Positions 7,349 to 17,018 of a DNA stretch of 27,062 nucleotides are shown here, piece by piece; positions within the stretch are counted from its first letter, which is position 1, and each line of letters starts with the position of its first letter. The notes under the pieces are model-generated. The model was not told the DNA's origin. It saw only the letters and a list, made by a program, of their open reading frames with translations, and made no database searches. Both the position numbers and the translations under genes were made by a program. Source of the DNA: an uncultured Eubacteriales bacterium. Lineage in GTDB: Bacteria; Bacillota; Clostridia; Lachnospirales; Lachnospiraceae. The stretch covers positions 1 to 27,062 of the forward strand of contig USSL01000003.1 of the NCBI GenBank assembly GCA_900557175.1, in the 5' to 3' direction.

Positions 7349-8448
7349 ACAAGAAACTAAAAATAGTATTGAGGACAGTGCTCGGTATCATTGCGGCGCT
7401 GTTACTTGTTGTCGTTGGCTATGTCATTTATTTGCAGGTCAATTATAAAAGAATTGACGATTTTACAGAAATTAAGACGGAAAATAACCGTGAGGAAACG
7501 CTTAAGACCGGGGAAGAATACAGTGCGGTCACTTACAATATCGGCTTTGGGGCATATGAGCCGGAATTTACATTTTTTATGGATACGGGCGTGATGAAGG
7601 ACGGAACGAAGACGGCAGGCACAGAGGCGAGAGCCTTCAGTGAGGAAAATGCCCGTAAAAATACAGAGGGCGCAATTCAGACGATGGCTGCGCTTGACAG
7701 TGATTTTTATATGATTGAGGAAGTGGATAAAAAGGCGACGAGAAGCTATGACGTCAATCAGTATGAGATGATTTGTGAGGCAATGCCGGATTACGGCAGT
7801 GTTTATACGTCCGCATTTCATTCCGTTTATTTATTTTATCCGCTGACACAGCCTCACGGCAGTGTTGAGAGCGGTATTGTGACTTTGAGCAAATACCATT
7901 TGAAGGAAAATATGCGGCGTCAGTTTCCGGTATCTACAAGCTTTGTCGATAAGTTTTTCGACCTTGACCGCTGTTTTACAGTAAGCCGTGTGCCGGTGGA
8001 CAATGGCAAAGAGCTTGTGCTTATTTCACTGCATATGTCGGCTTATGACAAAGGCGGCGAGATGCGTAAAAAACAGCTTGAAATGTTAAACGGTGTTTTT
8101 GCGGAAGAATATGCCAAAGGCAATTATGTTGTTGCCGGCGGCGACTGGAACCATGATATTGCAGGAACGATAGAAACATTTGAATCCCAGCAGCAGATAC
8201 CGGATTGGGTATATCAGCTTGATGACAGCCATTTGGCAGAAGGTTTTTCATTTGTCATTCCTGAAAATGCGTCGGAGGTGCCAAGCTGCCGCGGTGCTGA
8301 TGTGACTTATGAAAAAGGTTACGGCTATACAGTGACAGTAGACGGCTTTGTTGTTTCAGACAATGTCGAAGCTGTCGGCGAGGTCATTAATACAGAGTTT
8401 GCTTATTCGGATCATCAGCCTGTAAAGGTGACTTTTAAATTAAAGTAA
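7345..8448 (+). CDS. Membrane-anchored endonuclease/exonuclease/phosphatase-fold protein
   Basis: A 367-residue protein with one N-terminal membrane segment (about residues 9-30, KIVLRTVLGIIAALLLVVVG), so the rest is probably outside the cytoplasm. The catalytic fold is recognisable: TYNIGFGAY (metal-site Asn), DFYMIEEVDKKATRS (metal-binding Glu), LISLHMSAY (catalytic His), GGDWNHD (Asp/Asn pair), VDGFVVSDN and the terminal SDHQPVKVTF (Asp-His). Members cleave phosphodiesters or phosphomonoesters in DNA, lipids or phosphoinositides; the substrate here is unknown. It overlaps the MATE gene by 4 nt. The combination suggests a role in the cell envelope or resistance, but that is only contextual. 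Confidence 0.85.
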   Translation: MNKKLKIVLRTVLGIIAALLLVVVGYVIYLQVNYKRIDDFTEIKTENNREETLKTGEEYSAVTYNIGFGAYEPEFTFFMDTGVMKDGTKTAGTEARAFSEENARKNTEGAIQTMAALDSDFYMIEEVDKKATRSYDVNQYEMICEAMPDYGSVYTSAFHSVYLFYPLTQPHGSVESGIVTLSKYHLKENMRRQFPVSTSFVDKFFDLDRCFTVSRVPVDNGKELVLISLHMSAYDKGGEMRKKQLEMLNGVFAEEYAKGNYVVAGGDWNHDIAGTIETFESQQQIPDWVYQLDDSHLAEGFSFVIPENASEVPSCRGADVTYEKGYGYTVTVDGFVVSDNVEAVGEVINTEFAYSDHQPVKVTFKLK

Positions 8449-8481
8449 AAAATAATTTTGAACGGGAAAGAGGATTTTGCT

Positions 8482-9675
8482 ATGACAGAGTTTTGTACGG
8501 GAAAAGCTTCCGACAGAGAAGATATAATTGATTTTATTAATATGGTATTCAGTCAGACAGGGCAGCCTCATGATTTTAAGATATTGCTGCCAAAGCTGTA
8601 TGCGGACGATTCAGATACGTCTGCCTGCCATTTTCTTGCGAAAGAGGACGGGAAAATTAAGGCTGTTGTCGGACTTTTTCCGACAGAACATGTGACCGGA
8701 GGGCAGCGCCTGAAGATTGGACATATCGGTTCTGTCAGCGTTCATAAATATGCGAGAGGCAGGGGCTATATGAAACAGCTGATGGCAATGGCCTATGATG
8801 CGGCAAAACACGGCGGCTATGACGCGCTTGTTCTCGGAGGAAAGAAAAACCGATATCAGTATTTCGGCTTCCAACCGACGGAGGCAGCCGCAAAATACAG
8901 CTTTATACCGGAAAATTTCAGCCATCAGTACAAGGGCGGCCATGATGCGATAAGCTTTGAGCGGGTGGAGGATGAGCACAGCACATATATTTCCGAAATC
9001 CGTGCACTTTATGAAAAACGTCCGGTCTATACCGACAGAGGCGATGACCGACAGTTTTTCAAAGTGCTGTGTTCGTGGCACAGTATACCGTATGCTGTTT
9101 TGAAGAACGGTCATTTTGCAGGTTATATTACAGATTTGTGCGGACAATGTATAGGGGAGTGGGGATTTTTGGAAATTTCAGATTTTCCGGCTGTGCTTGC
9201 GGCATGGTTTTTGCAGCAAAAACTCACGTCACTTACAATCTGCGTGCCGCCGTATGATACGGCAGCTTGTGAAGTTTTGGGAAAATATTGTGAGAGTTTC
9301 TCACCGGTGATGCGCCACAATTGGCATATCTTAAATTTTGGAAAAATTATCGAAGCATTGATGTGTGTGAAAAACAGCATTGAATCTCTTGAAGAAGGAA
9401 GTTTGATGCTTCGTATAAAGAAATATGACGGCAACATAGAATTATGTAAACTTGTTGTGCGCGACGGCGATGTAAAGACTTGGACAGAAAGTATGGGCGC
9501 AGAAAAAATGAATGCCGGTGACTGTGAAAGGGACGTGGCTATCGGGCTTCTTGAAGCAGAAGAAGCATTATTTTCAGCCGCCGTCAATTATAGAAGCTAT
9601 GGTCTTGACGGCGGCCTTCGTTATAAAAACTGGTTTCCGCTGCCGCTGTGTATTGATGAAAACGATGCATGCTGA
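8482..9675 (+). CDS. GNAT family N-acetyltransferase
   Basis: A 397-residue protein whose N-terminal part (about residues 1-150) is a GNAT acyltransferase domain: KIGHIGSVSVHKYARGRGYM contains the R/Q-x-x-G-x-G/A acetyl-CoA loop, followed by GYDALVLGGKKNRYQYFGF, the usual end of the domain. The longer C-terminal portion gives the overall layout of the Eis-like and YkkB-like enzymes, with a second GNAT-like region and a tail domain. The acceptor is unknown. The ATG at 8482 was preferred over an in-frame TTG at 8458 because GAAAGAGG lies just upstream of it. It starts 33 nt after the phosphatase-fold gene and probably closes the operon. A shared terminator follows. Confidence 0.83.
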   Translation: MTEFCTGKASDREDIIDFINMVFSQTGQPHDFKILLPKLYADDSDTSACHFLAKEDGKIKAVVGLFPTEHVTGGQRLKIGHIGSVSVHKYARGRGYMKQLMAMAYDAAKHGGYDALVLGGKKNRYQYFGFQPTEAAAKYSFIPENFSHQYKGGHDAISFERVEDEHSTYISEIRALYEKRPVYTDRGDDRQFFKVLCSWHSIPYAVLKNGHFAGYITDLCGQCIGEWGFLEISDFPAVLAAWFLQQKLTSLTICVPPYDTAACEVLGKYCESFSPVMRHNWHILNFGKIIEALMCVKNSIESLEEGSLMLRIKKYDGNIELCKLVVRDGDVKTWTESMGAEKMNAGDCERDVAIGLLEAEEALFSAAVNYRSYGLDGGLRYKNWFPLPLCIDENDAC

Positions 9676-9680
9676 ATGAT

Positions 9681-9710
9681 AAAAAGGTGCGCCTTGTGCG
9701 CACCCTTTTT
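9681..9710. terminator. Bidirectional terminator between convergent genes
   Basis: AAAAAGGTGCGC and GCGCACC-CTTTTT form a stem with one bulged C around a 5-nt loop. T-rich on the plus side and A-rich on the other, it can end both the GNAT operon and the minus-strand ATP-grasp gene, whose stop codon it touches. Confidence 0.75.
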
Positions 9711-10914
9711 AGATGTTATATTTCAAATGGTTTTTCATTGTGCGGTAGTCCCACATTGCCTGATAGAGATAGCGTTTCAGACCGCGGTCGTACGGGGCGA
9801 GGCCGAAGCGGTAGAAATTTTTGATTTCATACGGCTTTGTATGGCTCTGTTTCAGCGCATATTTCAGCATACATTTTGGCACAACACTGACTGTAAATTC
9901 TTTTTCGGAGATGAAAAAGTCTGTGTCATGTCCGTAAATATAATCTTCAACAATCAGCTGCGGCATATTGACACCGCTGGCGGCAGTATAGTAGTTGCTT
10001 CTGCCCTGACGGATATTCATTTCAAAGACAACGTAGCCGCCTCGGCGCTTGTCATACTGGATATCAAAATGGCAGATGCCTGTAAAATCAATTTTTTCGA
10101 GAAAATCCTTAAGCTTGCGGCATACTTCTTTGTCGCAGGCATTTGTGATGGCATTGTAGTTGCCGATTAACTCAGGCGTGCGGTCGTGCATGAGAATCTT
10201 ACCGCCGGTGATGGCAACAACCTTGTGACTGCTGTTGACATAGGCGCTGTATACAAACATGGAATCATCGCTGCCTTCAATGTATTCCTGAACGACAAAA
10301 ATATCGTCAAAGCCGGAAGCTTTCACTGTCTTTAAAACATTTCGGAATTGTTCGTCATTATCAATTTTATAGCCCTTTTGTTTGTTTTCAAAATTATATT
10401 TTGCGTAGACAACACTGTCGGACGGTTTAATAAAGACCGGATATTCAAACGGCATTTTAAATGTGTCAATGTCATCTTTTGAAAAATCGAAAACAGTGCA
10501 TTTCGGATAATCAAGACCGTGTTTTTCACAAAGCTCATAGAAAGTACTTTTGCTGAAAAGCTGGTCAAACTTTTCTTCGCTGACGATCGGAATAATAAAT
10601 GTGTCGCTCAGTGCCTCAATGCGGGCGCGATTGTGAATAATATGGCGCACATAGTAGTCTGTATTGCCGAAAAGGATTTTCTTCTTGTCAGGATAGATTG
10701 CGAGAACATCTTGAAGCGCCTGAATGAGCACATCATCCTCAAGAAGATTTTTATAATAATGCCCTTCGGCAATGTGGCTGTAAGCTGTCGGGAAGATTGG
10801 GTTTTGTCCCAAAATCACCGTTTTAATTTCATAAGCCTCATAAAAAGCGCGGGCAACGGCATAGCTGTTCATATCGCCGCCGAGGACAACACCGATAAAT
10901 TCTTTATCCTTCAT
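9709..10914 (-). CDS. ATP-grasp carboxylate-amine ligase, possibly peptidoglycan branch ligase
   Basis: A 401-residue cytoplasmic ATP-grasp protein. The N-terminal domain starts FIGVVLGGDMNSYAVARAFY. The ATP-grasp core includes PVFIKPSDSVVYAKY (ATP-binding Lys), FVVQEYIEGSDDSMFVYSAY (hinge and acidic residues), GICHFDIQYD and VFEMNIRQGRSN, the metal-binding Glu/Asn region. The overall form resembles the carboxylate-amine ligase group that includes the D-aspartate ligase of Enterococcus faecium, which adds D-Asp to the third residue of the peptidoglycan stem; I cannot confirm this by alignment here. Its start overlaps the end of the FemABX gene by 11 nt, so the two are coupled, supporting a joint role in cell-wall precursor side chains. 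The amino acid added cannot be told from the sequence. Confidence 0.8.
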   Translation of the reverse strand: MKDKEFIGVVLGGDMNSYAVARAFYEAYEIKTVILGQNPIFPTAYSHIAEGHYYKNLLEDDVLIQALQDVLAIYPDKKKILFGNTDYYVRHIIHNRARIEALSDTFIIPIVSEEKFDQLFSKSTFYELCEKHGLDYPKCTVFDFSKDDIDTFKMPFEYPVFIKPSDSVVYAKYNFENKQKGYKIDNDEQFRNVLKTVKASGFDDIFVVQEYIEGSDDSMFVYSAYVNSSHKVVAITGGKILMHDRTPELIGNYNAITNACDKEVCRKLKDFLEKIDFTGICHFDIQYDKRRGGYVVFEMNIRQGRSNYYTAASGVNMPQLIVEDYIYGHDTDFFISEKEFTVSVVPKCMLKYALKQSHTKPYEIKNFYRFGLAPYDRGLKRYLYQAMWDYRTMKNHLKYNI

Positions 10915-12199
10915 ATTCCTGTACCTTCTTTCTAAGCTTTCTGTTGACTAATTTATGATAAAACGGAATGAATGTTTTATAAAACCAGTACATCACTTTA
11001 TTTTCTATGTAATCATATTCACCGATAAATTCTGTAAATTCGCCGCCCCATTTCTTTTTAAATTCGTAGAGGCCCGAAAGACGGCTGTCACTGTCGGTTT
11101 TTCCGATTGTTCCGAAAACGTCAAATACTTTCAGCTGTTTTTCTTTAGCATCGCGGATCTGGCGCTCATAGACGGCGTAGTTGGCGTAAAATTTGCCGTA
11201 ATCCATATCATTGGCGGCATAAAGCGCCCACGCCTTATCATCGTAATTCACTGTCAGATAAGCAGATACAATAACCTCTGTCTTCGGTTTGTCTGAAAGT
11301 CCGTCGAGCTGCTTTTTGAGGGCATCCATTTTTTTATGGATTTCCTTGCAGCGGTTGACTGCCTTTTTGCTTGTGGCATCTTTTAATGAATCAAGCTCAT
11401 CTTCAAGCTTTTTTTGGTCGGCGGTAAGATTATCAATCAGCTTTGGAATATTGATTTTTCCGAGATAGAGTGTGACCATATCATTTTCGGAAAAAATATC
11501 ATAAAAAGATTCATAATAATCTTTGTCGTGGGAGAAAAAGTCCTGACGCTTTTCTGTCATCGCCATCAATCTGCAAAATTCCTTAATATCGTCCTTTGTG
11601 CCGATGGTCACTTCAACACCGTTATTGCGGGCGTGCTTAATTCTCGCCTTTGTTGTGCGGCTGTAGCCTGCTTCAATAGCTTCGAGAGTATTTGTCAGAG
11701 GTATTCTGAATGTAAAGCGGGGCTGCTCACTTTCAAAAAAGTAATTGAGCGGTTTTTGGTTATAGCCTATTGCCCTGAGAGCCTCTGAAAGTGCGGTGTT
11801 ATCTTCACCGTCAATGACATTGCCGTCAATATCAATGGTATGCAGCTTAATGTCAGGGTCAATTTTAAAGTAAATCGCGCGGTGCTTTTTGCAGAATTTG
11901 TGAATGCAGCGCGTGACGGCTTTAACATCTTCAATGTTATGGTAATCCATTGAAAAGCCGCGCGGGATATAAAAATAGGAATAGCCGAGCAGCAGCGGTT
12001 TTTGCAGCAGCAGCGCCGTCGCTATGAGTGTATCATTTTTAGCAACGCCAATATAATAAGGCTTCCAGCTTCCGGTTTTATTTGTGACTTCGCCCCATTC
12101 ATAAGAGCCAAGAAAGTGAGACTTTACGGCGGGACTCTTGGCAAAACCGTTAAACTGCGCTTTAGAAAGATTTTCGATAAGTTTATATTCAGATTTCAT
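10904..12199 (-). CDS. FemABX-type peptidoglycan aminoacyltransferase
   Basis: A 431-residue member of the FemABX/MurM family, which transfers amino acids from aminoacyl-tRNA to the stem peptide of lipid II at the cytoplasmic membrane face. Features: two GNAT-like halves; SHFLGSYEWGEVTNKTGSWK near the N-terminus; FFESEQPRFTFRIPL followed by GYSRTTKARIKHARNNGVEV, typical of the family; and a Lys/Glu-rich helical insertion (about residues 258-306, TADQKKLEDELDSLKDA and on) corresponding to the coiled-coil arm of FemA. Then VIVSAYLTVNYDDKAWALYA and GLYEFKKKWGGEFTEFIGEYDY, also conserved in FemABX. A GAAAGGA site precedes the ATG. It is the first gene of a two-gene unit with the ATP-grasp ligase. 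Confidence 0.88.
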   Translation of the reverse strand: MKSEYKLIENLSKAQFNGFAKSPAVKSHFLGSYEWGEVTNKTGSWKPYYIGVAKNDTLIATALLLQKPLLLGYSYFYIPRGFSMDYHNIEDVKAVTRCIHKFCKKHRAIYFKIDPDIKLHTIDIDGNVIDGEDNTALSEALRAIGYNQKPLNYFFESEQPRFTFRIPLTNTLEAIEAGYSRTTKARIKHARNNGVEVTIGTKDDIKEFCRLMAMTEKRQDFFSHDKDYYESFYDIFSENDMVTLYLGKINIPKLIDNLTADQKKLEDELDSLKDATSKKAVNRCKEIHKKMDALKKQLDGLSDKPKTEVIVSAYLTVNYDDKAWALYAANDMDYGKFYANYAVYERQIRDAKEKQLKVFDVFGTIGKTDSDSRLSGLYEFKKKWGGEFTEFIGEYDYIENKVMYWFYKTFIPFYHKLVNRKLRKKVQEYEG

Positions 12200-12255
12200 G
12201 ATTTGTTTCCTTTCAAAAAAGTTTTATCCAAAAGTAATTGTACCGACTCTAACAT

Positions 12256-12261
12256 ATAATA
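12256..12261 (-). promoter_or_regulatory. Weak candidate -10 for the FemABX operon
   Basis: TATTAT on the minus strand, with only a poor -35 (TTTATT) 17 bp upstream. It lies 57 nt before the FemABX start, in a 258-nt divergent gap. Confidence 0.3.
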
Positions 12262-12305
12262 GTCCATAATCGGAAATTAATAAAGAAGAAATTGAAAAAA
12301 ACCGT

Positions 12306-12325
12306 AATATTCATGAAATATTCAT
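12306..12325. repeat. Short direct repeat upstream of the rpiR promoter
   Basis: AATATTCAT occurs at 12306-12314 and 12317-12325, an 11-nt period (about one helical turn), with a TTCATGAA palindrome at the junction. It is 36 nt upstream of the -35 of the RpiR gene and may be a regulator site. Confidence 0.4.
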
Positions 12326-12361
12326 AAAGTTAAAGAGAATTATCAGGCATTCAAGGACTTC

Positions 12362-12390
12362 TTGACACATGGCGGCATTACAGGTATAGT
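12362..12390 (+). promoter_or_regulatory. Sigma-A-type promoter of the rpiR-family gene
   Basis: TTGACA (12362-12367), 17-bp spacer, TATAGT (12385-12390). Transcription would start near 12397, giving a leader of about 60 nt before the ATG at 12458. This also argues that the long open frame starting at 12362 is not the real start. Confidence 0.75.
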
Positions 12391-12457
12391 AAATGAAAAC
12401 AAGCTACTTGCCAATATTTTTGCCACTTGCACCACCCGGAAGGAAAGGGATGAATCA

Positions 12458-13183
12458 ATGTTTAATTACGAAACAGTCCAATCATTCAACGATTTAGAAT
12501 TAATTGTTTATAAATATGTATTGAGCCATAAAAACGAAGTCAAATATATGACGATCCGTGAATTGGCAGATGCCGTGCATGTATCCACATCAACGATTGT
12601 CCGATTTTGCAAAAAAAATGGCTGTGATGGATATGCTGAATTTAAGGCACAGCTTAAAATTTACCTCAAAGAAGAAAAGGTTCAAAACAATGTAAAACAC
12701 AATGATGACGGCATTGATGAAATTATGCGCTTTTTCCATATGGTGACTTCGTCGGAATACGAGCTGCTGCTTCAAAAAACTGCAGAAGCGATTGCCGTTG
12801 CAAAGCAGCTGATATTTATCGGCATTGGTACATCCGGTATTCTCGGCAAATACGGCGCGCGCTATTTTTCAAATCTCGGAAAATTCAGCCAGTATATTGA
12901 AGATCCTTATTACCCTATCGGACATGACATGGAATCGGCACTTGTCATTGCCTTATCAGAATCCGGTGAAACAGAACAGGTGATTAAACAAGCCGAGCGT
13001 TTTCGGCAGCATAATTGCAAATTGCTGAGTATTACGAATAAAGAAGCATGTACGCTGGCAAAAATATCGGATCTTCATCTGACCTATTATATTAGAAGAC
13101 GTCTTGTTCAAAATGAGTATAATATTACGACACAGGTTCCGGTGATATATTTACTGGAAACGCTTGGAAGACGGATCTATTAA
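12458..13183 (+). CDS. MurR/RpiR family transcriptional regulator
   Basis: A 241-residue regulator with an N-terminal RpiR helix-turn-helix (about residues 15-70: MTIRELADAVHVSTSTIVRF, then CKKNGCDGYAEFKAQLKIYL) and a C-terminal SIS phosphosugar-binding domain (about 95-225: IFIGIGTSGILGKYGARYF and VIALSESGETEQVIKQA). Such proteins bind a sugar phosphate and control the adjacent catabolic genes. The next genes encode a beta-glucoside PTS and a 6-phospho-beta-glucosidase, so the effector is probably a phosphorylated beta-glucoside or glucose-6-phosphate (inference). The start at 12458 was selected for GGAAAGG 9 nt upstream; the frame is open back to a TTG at 12362, which is inside the promoter. 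Inverted repeats in the next gap could be its operators. Confidence 0.88.
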   Translation: MFNYETVQSFNDLELIVYKYVLSHKNEVKYMTIRELADAVHVSTSTIVRFCKKNGCDGYAEFKAQLKIYLKEEKVQNNVKHNDDGIDEIMRFFHMVTSSEYELLLQKTAEAIAVAKQLIFIGIGTSGILGKYGARYFSNLGKFSQYIEDPYYPIGHDMESALVIALSESGETEQVIKQAERFRQHNCKLLSITNKEACTLAKISDLHLTYYIRRRLVQNEYNITTQVPVIYLLETLGRRIY

Positions 13184-13208
13184 AAGATGAATCTGATAAA
13201 ATACACCC

Positions 13209-13226
13209 TGTTTCAAGTCTGAAACA
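13209..13226. promoter_or_regulatory. Inverted repeat, candidate RpiR operator (or weak terminator)
   Basis: TGTTTCA-AGTC-TGAAACA is a perfect 7-bp inverted repeat 26 nt after the rpiR stop codon and upstream of the PTS promoter region. ATTTT follows, so a weak terminator of rpiR is an alternative reading. Confidence 0.5.
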
Positions 13227-13290
13227 ATTTTCTATCGTATGCACATATGCCTGAAAGCTCCAAATCTATAGCATTTTTTTAAAGATAAGA

Positions 13291-13321
13291 TATAATTAGA
13301 ATCAGATAGCAACCGGTGCTA
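13291..13321 (+). promoter_or_regulatory. Candidate -10 and operator of the PTS operon
   Basis: A consensus TATAAT lies at 13291-13296. No recognisable -35 is found 16-18 bp upstream, suggesting a regulated promoter. TAGCA-ACCGG-TGCTA (13307-13321) is an inverted repeat that would cover about +5 to +19 of the transcript start, a typical repressor position. Confidence 0.5.
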
Positions 13322-13343
13322 GAAAGCGAAAGGAGCAATGATT

Positions 13344-14468
13344 ATGGCGATAGATTATCGGATTACCGCAAGAGAACTTGTAAAAGAATTAGGTGGCGAT
13401 GCAAACATTACAAAGGTAACGCATTGTGCAACGAGATTACGTTTTATTTTAAAGGATGAGTCGATCGTAGATTCTTCCAAGGTGACAAAAATACCCGGAG
13501 TGATCACAACCGTACAAGCCGGGGGACAATATCAGGTTGTTATTGGCAACCATGTGAAAGATGCCTTCAATTTTGTGACGGAGCTGATTACTGTGGATGA
13601 AACTCAGGATGATGCACCGCGCCAGAAAATCGGCGTGTTTAATCGCATCATTGATATTATTTCCAGTATATTCGCACCATTTTTATATACCCTTGCCGCA
13701 TGTGGTATTTTGCAAGGTATTCTTGGTATTTTAGTAGCGCTTGATATGATTGATACAACGGGCGGTACATATCAGATTTTAAACTTTACTTCATGGACGG
13801 CATTTACGTTTTTGCCGGTACTGATTTCAATTACTGCATCCAAAAAATTCAATGTCAATACATTCGTTGCAGTTGTTATTGCATGTGCATTAGTATGTCC
13901 TGATTACATCAATATGGTAGCTGCCGGAGAACCGGTTTATTTTCTCGGAATGAAAGTCCAGCTGTTAAGTTATACATCTTCGGTTATTCCGATTATTCTT
14001 TCAATTTGGATTGCTTCCTATGTGCAGAAATTTTTTGACAAATATCTTCCGATTGTGGTGAGAAATTTGTTTTCACCGATGTTTACAATTACAATAATGG
14101 TGCCTCTGACACTTCTGGCATTCGGTCCTGTCGGAAATACGATCGGCGGTGCGATTGGTGACGTTTACAATTACTTATATGGACTGAGTCCTATTGTTGC
14201 CGGTATTATTGTCGGCGGACTTTGGGAAGTGCTCGTTATTTTTGGTGTTCATTGGGGCATTACGCCGGTAACGGTTGGAAATTATGCGTCGCTTGGCTAT
14301 GATACGTTTACCGGACTTCAGGCATCTGCCGTCTTTTCTCAGGCCGGTGCGGCTTTTGGTGTATTCTTAAAAACAAAAGACAAGGATATGAAAGGTGTTT
14401 CCCTTTCAGCTGCAATTACAGGTTTGGTATTACGGAGCCGGCGATTTACGGTGTTAACCTTCGTTTAA
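13344..14468 (+). CDS. PTS beta-glucoside EIIBC, N-terminal fragment of a frameshifted EIIBCA
   Basis: This carries the EIIB domain (residues 1-90; phosphorylated Cys28 in THCATRLRF) and most of the EIIC membrane domain (about 100-370) of a beta-glucoside-family phosphotransferase permease. Membrane markers include IGVFNRIIDIISSIFAPF, LPVLISITASKKF and FGVHWGITPVTVGNY. After SAAITG (codons ending 14423) the frame leaves the family: it reads LVLRSRRFTVLTFV and stops. The other frame reads GITEPAIYGVNLRLKKP, the conserved EIIC signature. One base (T or C) is missing near 14425-14426. Restored, the protein would be 625 residues, the normal size for EIIBCA. The start is 13344 and not 13338 because AAAGGAG (13329-13335) lies 8 nt before it but only 2 nt before the earlier ATG. 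Confidence 0.88.
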   Translation: MAIDYRITARELVKELGGDANITKVTHCATRLRFILKDESIVDSSKVTKIPGVITTVQAGGQYQVVIGNHVKDAFNFVTELITVDETQDDAPRQKIGVFNRIIDIISSIFAPFLYTLAACGILQGILGILVALDMIDTTGGTYQILNFTSWTAFTFLPVLISITASKKFNVNTFVAVVIACALVCPDYINMVAAGEPVYFLGMKVQLLSYTSSVIPIILSIWIASYVQKFFDKYLPIVVRNLFSPMFTITIMVPLTLLAFGPVGNTIGGAIGDVYNYLYGLSPIVAGIIVGGLWEVLVIFGVHWGITPVTVGNYASLGYDTFTGLQASAVFSQAGAAFGVFLKTKDKDMKGVSLSAAITGLVLRSRRFTVLTFV

Positions 14469-14476
14469 AGAAACCT

Positions 14477-16671
<2,195 letters not shown>

Positions 16672-16711
16672 AAGATATTAAATAAAAGACAATGAACAGG
16701 AGAAAGAGATT

Positions 16712-16969
16712 ATGAAAAAGTTTGAGTATGTTATTAAAGATGAAATCGGTATCCACGCAAGACCGGCAGGCATGTTAGTCAAGGAAGCAAAAAAATATGA
16801 GAGTAAGATTGTTCTTGAAAAAGAAGGAAAGCGGGCAGAGGCTACAAAACTGATGGCAGTGATGGGCTTAGGCGTTAAGTGCGGACAGACAGTAACGGTA
16901 GAGATTTCAGGCGGAGATGAGGATGAAGCCTTTGATGCCGTAAAAGCATTTTTTGAAGCCAATTTATAA
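16712..16969 (+). CDS. ptsH: HPr-family phosphocarrier lacking the regulatory serine
   Basis: An 85-residue HPr protein that passes phosphate from enzyme I to EIIA. The active His15 is in GIHARPAG, as in classical HPr. Ungapped alignment with the B. subtilis HPr sequence I remember puts Lys at position 46 (TKLMAVMGLG in place of KSIMGVMSLG). The HPr-kinase site Ser46 is therefore absent, so this HPr should not form P-Ser-HPr or support CcpA-dependent catabolite repression. It lies 40 nt after the GH1 gene and before enzyme I, with AGGAGA upstream of the ATG. It looks like a dedicated carrier for this locus, in addition to a presumed housekeeping HPr elsewhere. Confidence 0.92.
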   Translation: MKKFEYVIKDEIGIHARPAGMLVKEAKKYESKIVLEKEGKRAEATKLMAVMGLGVKCGQTVTVEISGGDEDEAFDAVKAFFEANL

Positions 16970-17018
16970 AATAGTCTTATAAAGAATCACTTACAAAAGA
17001 AAAGTGGGAAGCGTAAAA

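Noticed and set aside
9123..9587. Long minus-strand open frame opposite the GNAT gene
   Set aside because: It is antisense to a well-supported gene, with no ribosome binding site or recognisable motif.
12362..12457. Upstream TTG start of the RpiR regulator
   Set aside because: The TTG is the first half of the -35 hexamer TTGACA of a good promoter; the ATG at 12458 has a proper ribosome binding site.
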